Shown here piece after piece: positions 32,849 to 39,296 of a stretch of 64,000 bases of DNA. The notes under the pieces were generated by a model. The model was not told where the DNA came from. It saw only the letters and a list, made by a program, of their open reading frames with translations, and did no database searches. Source of the DNA: Thalassovita sp. (GTDB lineage: Bacteria > Pseudomonadota > Alphaproteobacteria > Rhodobacterales > Rhodobacteraceae); contig NZ_OY829290.1 of the NCBI RefSeq assembly GCF_963691685.1, forward strand, positions 1,550,001 to 1,614,000, in the 5' to 3' direction. The first letter of the stretch is position 1, and each line of letters opens with the position of its first letter. Position numbers and translations under genes: made by a program.

Positions 32849-33891
32849 GTCACCGTCGCCCCATCGCGGCCCGCGCGGGTTCGGCCACGGGCCAACATGA
32901 TGAAGAAGGGCGCGCCAATCACTGACATCATGACTCCGACGGGGATATCCTTGTCCCAGAGGGCACGGGGCAGCACATCACCCAAGGTCACCAGCAACGC
33001 GCCCCCAACCGCGGACAACGGCAGGATCCAACGATAGTCAGACCCGCTGCTCAGGCGGACCATATGCGGCACCACAAGGCCAACAAATCCCAGCGGCCCG
33101 GCAACAGAAACGGCGCTGCCCGCCAGCACAACAATGATCGCCAAACACAGGCCGCGCCACAGGGCGATGTTCTGGCCCAGCCCGGCGGCGATATCGGCCC
33201 CAAGGCTCAGCGCGGTGACCTGCCGTGCGCATAGCAGCGCTGCGATCAGTCCAGCGCCGCAAAATGGCAGCAGCGGCACCACATCCGGCAGGCTGCGGTT
33301 GCGCAGCGATCCCATCGTCCAGAACCGCACCTTTTCAAGGGTTTGCCCGTCGATCATCAATATGCCAGAGGTGATGGAGATCAGGAAGCTGCCGATGATC
33401 ACGCCGGCCAGAACCAGTTTCAGCGGATTGGCACCACCGCGGCCAATGGAGCCCAGGAGGTAGACCAATGCGGCCGTCAGCGCGGCGCCAAGAAAGGCGA
33501 TCCAGACAAACTCCTGTGCAGCCATGCCGCCTGTCAGGGTCAGCACAATCACCACCGCAAAAGCCGCGCCCGAGTTCACACCCAAAAGGCCCGGATCGGC
33601 CAGCGGGTTGTTGGTGATCGCCTGTGCCATGCCGCCAGCGACGGCAAAACAGGCCCCTGCAGCAAGCCCCGCCAGCAGCCGTGGCAGGCGGACCTGCCAG
33701 ACAATGATCGAGGCACGCTCTTCCCCCATTGGGGCGTGCAAGGCGCCCCAGAGATCAGACAGGGACAGGGCGGAGGAGCCGACGGTCAGGCTCCAAACCG
33801 CGGCGCAGACCAGCGCAACGATCAGCAGGCCAAGCCGGCCGCTGCGCGCCAGCAATTTGGATCGAAGTGATTTAGTTGTTGCCGAGGACAT
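32845..33891 (-). CDS. Siderophore ABC importer, permease subunit (FecC type)
   Basis: A 348-residue FecCD-family permease with the same motif set: VRLPRLLAGLAAGACFAVAG, then NPLADPGLLGVNSGAA, then GFVGLVVPHMVRLSSG. The last is the coupling motif for the ATPase. It overlaps the binding-protein gene by 20 bp and the FecD-type gene by 4 bp, so the importer is a single operon. The paired permeases are diverged copies of each other. Confidence 0.93.
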   Translation of the reverse strand: MSSATTKSLRSKLLARSGRLGLLIVALVCAAVWSLTVGSSALSLSDLWGALHAPMGEERASIIVWQVRLPRLLAGLAAGACFAVAGGMAQAITNNPLADPGLLGVNSGAAFAVVIVLTLTGGMAAQEFVWIAFLGAALTAALVYLLGSIGRGGANPLKLVLAGVIIGSFLISITSGILMIDGQTLEKVRFWTMGSLRNRSLPDVVPLLPFCGAGLIAALLCARQVTALSLGADIAAGLGQNIALWRGLCLAIIVVLAGSAVSVAGPLGFVGLVVPHMVRLSSGSDYRWILPLSAVGGALLVTLGDVLPRALWDKDIPVGVMMSVIGAPFFIMLARGRTRAGRDGATVT

Positions 33892-34822
33892 AGGCTTCTA
33901 CATCGTTCAGCACCTTATGCGCTGAGGCGAGGCCGTTGAACTCCATCCAGGTGCCGTGATCGACCCGGAACACCCGGCCGGCCTGAACCGCGGGCATCAA
34001 TTTCCACAGGGGATGGTCCAGCACCTCTTCGTGGCGGCCATCAACATCTGAATCATTGGTGCCGCCGACGATGTAAAACAGGGTGTCCCCATCCAGCTTC
34101 GCCAGATCCTCCCAATCCGGGCGCAGCACTTCGGCGGGGCTACCGGATTCTTCGTAATCTGAACGGATGATGCCCAGATCATGCAGCAGCGCAAACGGCG
34201 CATATGCATCCGGGCCGCCGGCAAAGCTTTGCATATCCCAGGAGGTGATGCGCAGCACCGACAGGCGAAAATCTGCGGGGATTTTTGCCCGGATTTCGGT
34301 AATACGTTGATCCAGCTCTGCCAGACGGGTGGCGACGTCGTCTTCCTGGCCGGAGATTTGCGCCAACTGATGGTAATAGCTGCGCCAGTCGGCCTTGGTT
34401 TCCAACAGGGTTGGCGCGATCTGCGCAAACAGCGGATAGAAGCTTTCGGCCAGTCCAACATTGCCGGTGAAGCCCACGATCGCATCCGGCTGCAGGGCAA
34501 CCAGACGTTCCAGGCTGGGTTCGGTGACAAAGCCCAGGTTTTCCACACCGGCCTGTGCCGCGCGCGCGGCCAGATCCGCATCCCCCATCCGTGTCATCGG
34601 TGCGCCAACAATTGGCAGGCCTACGTCCATACCAATCCCAAGGGAGAAGGAGGGATCCAGAACCACCACACGTTTGGGCCGCTCTGCCAGACAATGCGGC
34701 CCGCCGTAGAGCGTTTCACTGCTGAGCGCAAAACCATCACAGCTGTCGCTGCTTTGGGCTGGTGCGGCCCCCAGCAGCGCAAGGGTGGCGCAAAGGGACG
34801 GGAGAGAGGCCATTTTGAACAT
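33872..34822 (-). CDS. Siderophore ABC importer, periplasmic binding protein (FecB type)
   Basis: A 316-residue periplasmic substrate-binding protein. Residues 1-24 form a signal peptide (ALLGAAPAQS). The mature part has the FecB/BtuF pattern: PKRVVVLDPSFSLGIGMDVGLPIVG, LERLVALQPDAIVGF in the first lobe and DTLFYIVGG with VFRVDHGTW in the second. AAAGG 7 bp before the ATG at 34822 is a good ribosome-binding site. It is the first gene of the importer operon and hands the siderophore to the permease pair. Confidence 0.9.
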   Translation of the reverse strand: MFKMASLPSLCATLALLGAAPAQSSDSCDGFALSSETLYGGPHCLAERPKRVVVLDPSFSLGIGMDVGLPIVGAPMTRMGDADLAARAAQAGVENLGFVTEPSLERLVALQPDAIVGFTGNVGLAESFYPLFAQIAPTLLETKADWRSYYHQLAQISGQEDDVATRLAELDQRITEIRAKIPADFRLSVLRITSWDMQSFAGGPDAYAPFALLHDLGIIRSDYEESGSPAEVLRPDWEDLAKLDGDTLFYIVGGTNDSDVDGRHEEVLDHPLWKLMPAVQAGRVFRVDHGTWMEFNGLASAHKVLNDVEAYVLGNN

Positions 34823-34895
34823 CTGGAAACCTTTGTTTCAGTCGCGATGAGTTGGCTTCTGGAACAGGGTCACCTGGGTCCAATGGCTGCGCACC

Positions 34896-34925
34896 GATGT
34901 ATGTGAACAAGCGATTACTTGTCAA
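34896..34925 (-). promoter_or_regulatory. ABC importer promoter with shared operator
   Basis: Read on the minus strand: TTGACA (-35, 34920-34925) and TACATC or ATACAT as -10 (34896-34902), with an 18- or 17-bp spacer. The dyad CAAGCGATTACTTG (34908-34921) overlaps the end of the -35 and the spacer. The same dyad is found twice at the third-receptor promoter, so both transcripts are likely under one repressor. The -10 is weak. Confidence 0.62.
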
Positions 34926-34994
34926 TCGGTTGCGCGTTTGGAAGGGCGGGGGGAGGGGCCTTGCCCCTCTGCGGTCACACTGCGTGATGACCGC

Positions 34995-35030
34995 ATTCAC
35001 CCCAGAGTATTTTGGGATCGTTGAAAGCGA
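34995..35030 (+). repeat. Intergenic GAGTATTT-type repeat, copy 1
   Basis: The core reads ATTCACCCCAGAGTATTTT then GGGATCGTTGAAAGCGA, ending at the hisA stop codon. It is preceded by a G-rich/C-rich hairpin (GGGGCCTTGCCCC). Near-identical cores are at 38507-38543, 47768-47791 and 51081-51136. Confidence 0.65.
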
Positions 35031-35753
35031 TCAGGCTCTCAGGACCGAGAGTGCTTCGGCCAGATCGATGGCGCCATCATAAAGCGCCCGGCCGGAAATC
35101 GCGCCGTTCAGCGGCGCGCCGCAGGATTTGAGGTTGCGTAGATCATCCAGCGAGCTGACGCCGCCTGAGGCAATCACCGGAATTGTGACCGCGTTGGCCA
35201 GATCTGCGGTGGCTTCGACATTGGGGCCCTGCATGGCGCCATCGCGGTTGATGTCAGTGTAGATGATCGCGGCAACGCCGGCGTCTTCAAAGGATTTGGC
35301 CAGATCGGTGACCATCACGTCGGTTTCTTCGGCCCAGCCTTTGGTGGCCACGCGACCGTTGCGGGCATCGATGCCGACGGCGACGTGACCGGGGAAGGCC
35401 TTGGCCGCTTCGCGCACCAGATTGGGGTTTTCCACGGCGACTGTGCCCAGGATCACCCGCTGCAGACCTTTGTCGAGCCAGCGTTCGATGGTCGCCATAT
35501 CGCGGATGCCGCCACCCAGCTGCGCGGGCACTTTGCACTGTTTCAGGATTTCCTCAACCGGGGCGGCGTTGACCGGTTCGCCGGCAAAGGCGCCGTTCAG
35601 ATCCACCAGATGCAGCCATTCGCAGCCCGCTTCAACAAACTCCAGCGCCTGGGCAGCTGGGTTGTCGTTGAACACTGTGGCCTGATCCATTTCGCCCTTA
35701 TAGAGGCGCACGGCGTTGCCGTCTTTCAGGTCAATGGCGGGGTAGAGGATCAT
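35031..35753 (-). CDS. hisA: ProFAR isomerase (HisA)
   Basis: 1-(5-phosphoribosyl)-5-[(5-phosphoribosylamino)methylideneamino]imidazole-4-carboxamide isomerase, step 4 of histidine synthesis. A 240-residue TIM barrel: MILYPAIDLKDGNAVRLYKG has the catalytic D8, and IYTDINRDGAMQGPN has the second aspartate. Phosphate loops LGGGIRD and IASGGVSS are present. ATG 35753 is used, with GGAAAGG upstream; the longer leader is not conserved. Its usual neighbours hisF and hisE are 18 kb away on the same strand, beyond the iron block. Confidence 0.96.
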   Translation of the reverse strand: MILYPAIDLKDGNAVRLYKGEMDQATVFNDNPAAQALEFVEAGCEWLHLVDLNGAFAGEPVNAAPVEEILKQCKVPAQLGGGIRDMATIERWLDKGLQRVILGTVAVENPNLVREAAKAFPGHVAVGIDARNGRVATKGWAEETDVMVTDLAKSFEDAGVAAIIYTDINRDGAMQGPNVEATADLANAVTIPVIASGGVSSLDDLRNLKSCGAPLNGAISGRALYDGAIDLAEALSVLRA

Positions 35754-35898
35754 CTGGCGGTCCTTTCCAAAAAACGTCCTGTGGGTCTTGTCTGGCCTTG
35801 TGCACGCAAGGGCCGCGAAATGCAACTTGCCCCGATGTCATGCTTGATCGAATGCGGGCGAACAGGTCAGGATCAGGGCAGATATGGGAGGACTAGAG

Positions 35899-36282
35899 AT
35901 GAAGAAGCTGATTTTGGCAGCCGCACTGACCGTTGCAGGCGCTGCGGGCGCAATGGCGGATCCGGTGCTGGGCGTTTGGAAAACCCAGGTTGATGATGGC
36001 AACTATGCGCATGTGACCTTCTCCACCTGTGGGGCGGCGCTTTGTGGGGTGATCAGCCGAACCTTTAATTCCAGCGGTGAATGGCGGTCGGACAACATCG
36101 GCAAGCAGTTGGTCTGGGATATGGAATCCCGCGGTGGCGGATCCTACAAGGGCGGCAGAATCTGGCAGCCCTCGACCGGTAAGATCTACAAATCGAAAAT
36201 GTCCCTGTCCGGTGACACGCTGAAAGTGTCAGGCTGTGTTGGGCCGATTTGCAAAAAACAGACCTGGAGCCGGGTGAAGTAA
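35899..36282 (+). CDS. DUF2147 family periplasmic protein, copy 1
   Basis: A 127-residue exported protein. Signal peptide 1-20 (ends AGAMA). The mature part has the DUF2147 pattern: VLGVWKTQVDDGNYAHVTFSTCGAALCGVI, then GGSYKGGRIWQPSTGKIYKSKMSLSGDTLKVSGCVGPICKKQTWSRVK. Its four cysteines probably pair in the periplasm. Function is unknown. GGGAGGA before ATG 35899 fixes the start. It is followed by a paralogue of the same length. Confidence 0.87.
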   Translation: MKKLILAAALTVAGAAGAMADPVLGVWKTQVDDGNYAHVTFSTCGAALCGVISRTFNSSGEWRSDNIGKQLVWDMESRGGGSYKGGRIWQPSTGKIYKSKMSLSGDTLKVSGCVGPICKKQTWSRVK

Positions 36283-36356
36283 GCCGGAATTTCCGCGTTT
36301 ACCAATTTTTCACGGATCTATGCTACACTGCGCAGCATCTGGGCGAGGAGGCCGGG

Positions 36357-36740
36357 ATGCTGCGTTTTATTTTGATCGTTTTCTTGATGATGTGGCCGCA
36401 ACTGGTGGCGGCGGATCCTTTGATGGGGCTTTGGCTGACGCCTGCGGATGGCAAAGGCCAGGTGGCGCATGTGAAGGTGCGCGCCTGTGGCCAGGGCTAC
36501 TGCGGAAAAATCGTTGAGGTGCGCGCCAAGGCTGGCAATGCCATTGACCATAAAAACCTGGGCAAGGACCTGTTCTGGGATATGCGCCCGCAGGGCGACG
36601 GGGCCTATGCGGGCGTTGGGTGGGTACCGCTTCTGAACCTGAAAATCCGGGGGGAGGCGCAGGTCAGCGGCGATCGTTTGACCTTTTCCGGCTGCAGCAA
36701 GGTGATGTGCCGCGAACAGGTCTGGAAACGGCTGCGCTGA
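36357..36740 (+). CDS. DUF2147 family periplasmic protein, copy 2
   Basis: A 127-residue paralogue of the preceding gene. Signal peptide 1-19, then PLMGLWLTPADGKGQVAHVKVRACGQGYCGKIV and LKIRGEAQVSGDRLTFSGCSKVMCREQVWKRLR at the end. The paired cysteines and the WxR end match copy 1. The two are in tandem, 74 bp apart, so they are probably co-transcribed products of duplication. ATG 36357 is used; AGGAGG lies about 8 bp upstream. Confidence 0.84.
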   Translation: MLRFILIVFLMMWPQLVAADPLMGLWLTPADGKGQVAHVKVRACGQGYCGKIVEVRAKAGNAIDHKNLGKDLFWDMRPQGDGAYAGVGWVPLLNLKIRGEAQVSGDRLTFSGCSKVMCREQVWKRLR

Positions 36741-36743
36741 CGC

Positions 36744-37127
36744 TCAGCTAGCCCGTGCCCGTAGATAAAGCAGCCGCGCCTGCATCGCCAGCAAGCCAAT
36801 TGCCCCTAAGACACAGAGCAGCAGTGCCCAACGAAACGGTGCCATGTCGAGGCGCCGTGCCTCAGCCAACATGGCGGTGAAGGCAACGGCAAAGCCCAGC
36901 ATCAGATCAACCCAGATCTGAACCGCCCAAAGTGAAGCATCCATATCCTTGATAAACCCCATCGGGCCTTCGACCCAGACCGCAACAAGCGATCCAGCCA
37001 GGAACAGGGCGGAGGTTGCGGCAGGGAGAAGCCAGCTGCGCAGCCCGGTTGGCCGGTCAACGAGGGCGGTGAAAAGCGCGGTTGCGATGACAATGGCGGA
37101 GGCAAAGCTTGAGATGAAAAGCAGCAT
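36744..37127 (-). CDS. Small inner-membrane protein, divergent from a TetR gene
   Basis: A 127-residue protein with four membrane helices (about residues 1-22, 30-50, 65-90 and 98-118). No family was recognised. ATG 37127 is preferred, with AGGA upstream. The 65-bp gap to the TetR gene on the other strand contains two perfect TGTAGC-N4-GCTACA dyads, so this gene is very probably the TetR target. Substrate and function are unknown. Confidence 0.68.
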   Translation of the reverse strand: MLLFISSFASAIVIATALFTALVDRPTGLRSWLLPAATSALFLAGSLVAVWVEGPMGFIKDMDASLWAVQIWVDLMLGFAVAFTAMLAEARRLDMAPFRWALLLCVLGAIGLLAMQARLLYLRARAS

Positions 37128-37148
37128 GTGAGGTCCTATTTGTGATTC

Positions 37149-37190
37149 TGTAGCGCTTGCTACATTAAGCATTTTGTAGCAGATGCTACA
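37149..37190. promoter_or_regulatory. Twin TetR-type operators
   Basis: Two perfect dyads, TGTAGCGCTTGCTACA (37149-37164) and TGTAGCAGATGCTACA (37175-37190), with identical 6-bp arms and 26 bp between centres. They fill the gap between the membrane-protein gene and the TetR gene. The second ends only two bases before the TetR start codon, so the TetR protein should repress both genes. Confidence 0.8.
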
Positions 37191-37192
37191 AG

Positions 37193-37723
37193 ATGGAAGA
37201 GCAAAAGACCTTTGATCCCAAACGACGCGCCTGGTTGCATTCGATGGCCGAACATGTCCTGCGCGAGGGGCTGCGCGATGCCAGCCTGCGGCCTCTGGCC
37301 CGGGCCGCAGGCACCAGCGATCGCATGTTGATTTACCATTTCGGCAGCAAAGATGGGGTGATCTCCGCCCTGTTGCTGCATCTGGCGCAGGCGCTCACCC
37401 GCCATCTGGATGAGGCCCTGCCGTCAGGCCGGGCGGAGACTGCGGTGGCGGTTGTCGAGGAAGTGCGCGCCCTGATGCAAAGCGATCTGGGGCAGGGATA
37501 TATGCGGCTGTGGTTTGATATCCTCTCGGTCGCTGCGCAGGCCGATGGGCCGCACCGTCAGGCCGGGCATGTGTTGTCAGATCTGTTTGAAAGTTGGCTG
37601 CAAAAACGCCTGCCGGACCCGTCGCAAGCCAGCGCGATCCTGACCCTTTATGAAGGGGTGCTGGTTATGGACGCGCTGGACCTCAGCGCCCGTGCAGACG
37701 CGGCGCTGGATCTTTTGGACTGA
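37193..37723 (+). CDS. TetR-family repressor, probably leaderless
   Basis: A 176-residue TetR regulator. The helix-turn-helix is seen in RRAWLHSMAEHVLREGLRDASLRPLARAAGTSDRMLIYHFGSKDGV. The C-terminal helices follow (SDLGQGYMRLWFDILSVAAQ). The ATG at 37193 comes two bases after a palindrome and has no Shine-Dalgarno, so the message may be leaderless. A later start (residue 18) would cut into the DNA-binding domain. It is likely to control itself and the divergent membrane-protein gene through the twin operators. Confidence 0.85.
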   Translation: MEEQKTFDPKRRAWLHSMAEHVLREGLRDASLRPLARAAGTSDRMLIYHFGSKDGVISALLLHLAQALTRHLDEALPSGRAETAVAVVEEVRALMQSDLGQGYMRLWFDILSVAAQADGPHRQAGHVLSDLFESWLQKRLPDPSQASAILTLYEGVLVMDALDLSARADAALDLLD

Positions 37724-37741
37724 GGGGTTTGGACTGAGGGG
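37714..37741 (+). repeat. Tandem 14-bp direct repeat across the TetR stop codon
   Basis: TTTGGACTGAGGGG occurs twice with no gap (37714-37727 and 37728-37741). The first copy contains the TetR stop codon (GAC TGA), so duplication left the protein unchanged. It has the look of a replication-slippage duplication. Confidence 0.9.
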
Positions 37742-37751
37742 CGGAGCCCGC

Positions 37752-38390
37752 TTATGGTTTCCAGGTCAGGAAGTTTGCAATCAGGCGCAGGCCGGTTTTC
37801 TGGCTTTTTTCCGGGTGGAACTGCATGCCCAACAGATTGTCGCGGCCGACAATGGCGGTGATCGGGCCGGCATAATCCACGTGCGCCAGCAGGGTGGCGG
37901 GGTCTGAGACCTTCATGTGGTAGCTGTGCACGAAATAGGCGTGATCGCCGGTTTTGATGCCTTCAAACACCGGATGCGGCGTGTCGATCACCAGATCGTT
38001 CCAGCCCATGTGCGGCACCTTCAGCGACGGATCCGCCGGGGTGATCTTGTCCACCTCACCGCCGATCCAGTCAAAGCCTGCGGTTTCGTGATATTCCAGC
38101 CCGCGGGTGGCCAGCATCTGCATGCCGATGCAAATGCCAAGAAACGGTTTGCCGCCTTTGATCACCACCTCTTCCATGGCTTCAAAGACGCCGCGGTGGT
38201 CAAACAGGGCTTTGCGGCAGGCAGGAAAGGCGCCATCACCAGGTAGCAGAATGCGATCGGCGGTGCGGATCACCTCAGGGTCCGACGTGACCATGACCTC
38301 ACCGGCGCCGGTTTCATGCGCCATGCGCTGAAAGGCCTTTTCGGCCGAGTGCAGGTTGCCACTTTCGTAATCCACAATCACTGTCAGCAT
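37752..38390 (-). CDS. hisH: Imidazole glycerol phosphate synthase, glutamine amidotransferase subunit
   Basis: A 212-residue class I glutamine amidotransferase that feeds ammonia to HisF. Catalytic triad: C87 in GICIGMQ, H192 and E194 in GMQFHPEKSQ. ATG 38390 is used; AAAGG lies upstream. It is between hisB and the TetR gene on the minus strand, about 21 kb from hisF. Confidence 0.96.
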   Translation of the reverse strand: MLTVIVDYESGNLHSAEKAFQRMAHETGAGEVMVTSDPEVIRTADRILLPGDGAFPACRKALFDHRGVFEAMEEVVIKGGKPFLGICIGMQMLATRGLEYHETAGFDWIGGEVDKITPADPSLKVPHMGWNDLVIDTPHPVFEGIKTGDHAYFVHSYHMKVSDPATLLAHVDYAGPITAIVGRDNLLGMQFHPEKSQKTGLRLIANFLTWKP

Positions 38391-38506
38391 GGGGTTGGCC
38401 TTTTGATGAGATGCGCCGATCAACTGGCGCGAATTGGCGGGGAGGTCAAGGGCGTGTTGGCGGGTCAGGGGGCGCTGCCCCCCCTGTGGTCATCTTAGAT
38501 GCCCCC

Positions 38507-38543
38507 ATTCACCCCCGGAGTATTTGACAAACAGTGAAAGCGA
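38507..38543 (+). repeat. Intergenic GAGTATTT-type repeat, copy 2
   Basis: The core ATTCACCCCCGGAGTATTTG then ACAAACAGTGAAAGCGA lies just after the hisB stop (hisB is on the other strand). A GGGGGCGCTGCCCCCC hairpin precedes it, as with copy 1. Confidence 0.65.
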
Positions 38544-38572
38544 CTGTTGCCGATACCCAAAGTACGCAGTCG

Positions 38573-39160
38573 TCAGAGCGCGCCTTTGGTTGAAGGGATC
38601 GCATCCGCCTTGCGCGGGTCGGTTTCCACGGCGGTACGCAGCGCGCGGGCCACTGATTTAAACGCGGCTTCGGCGACGTGGTGGGCATTGAAGCCGTGGA
38701 TCTGATCGACATGTAGGGTGATGCCGCCGTGGGTGCTGAAGCCTTGGAAGAACTCGCGCACCAACTCGGTGTCGAAGGTGCCGATCTTTTGCGCCTCAAA
38801 GGTGACATTCCAGATCAGATAGGGGCGCGCCGAAAGATCCAGCGCACAACGTACCTGGGCATCATCCATCGCCAGATGGCATTCGCCGTATCGGTTGATG
38901 CCTTTCTTGTCGCCCAGTGCGGCGGTCAGCGCCTGACCCAGCGCGATGCCGGTATCCTCCACCGTGTGGTGATCATCGATGTGATAATCGCCTTTGGCGC
39001 GGATGGTCATATCAATCAGCGAGTGGCGCGACAGCTGGTCCAGCATGTGATCGAAGAAGCCAACGCCGGTCTGGTTGTCGTAACGACCGGTGCCGTCAAG
39101 ATTGATCTCGACCGAGATTTCGGTTTCGGCGGTCTGGCGGGTGATGGTTACGGTCCGCAT
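38573..39160 (-). CDS. hisB: Imidazoleglycerol-phosphate dehydratase
   Basis: A 195-residue single-function HisB that dehydrates imidazole glycerol phosphate. Its two metal-binding signatures are clear: GVGFFDHMLDQLSRHS and DYHIDDHHTVEDTGIALGQAL in the first half, and LVREFFQGFSTHGGITLHVD with FNAHHVAEAAFKSVARAL in the second. AGGAGG precedes the ATG at 39160. There is no fused histidinol-phosphatase domain. Confidence 0.96.
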   Translation of the reverse strand: MRTVTITRQTAETEISVEINLDGTGRYDNQTGVGFFDHMLDQLSRHSLIDMTIRAKGDYHIDDHHTVEDTGIALGQALTAALGDKKGINRYGECHLAMDDAQVRCALDLSARPYLIWNVTFEAQKIGTFDTELVREFFQGFSTHGGITLHVDQIHGFNAHHVAEAAFKSVARALRTAVETDPRKADAIPSTKGAL

Positions 39161-39296
39161 GTGGGCCTCCTCAAGCTGTCGCGCCGCTTATAGGGCTGGG
39201 GGGCGGCCAATCCAAGCCCGCAATCTGTTGGTTGTGTGATGAAAAGCAGAACGTTGCGCCGCTGCCGCGCAGGGGTGCTACTGCGTCAGATTTTGG

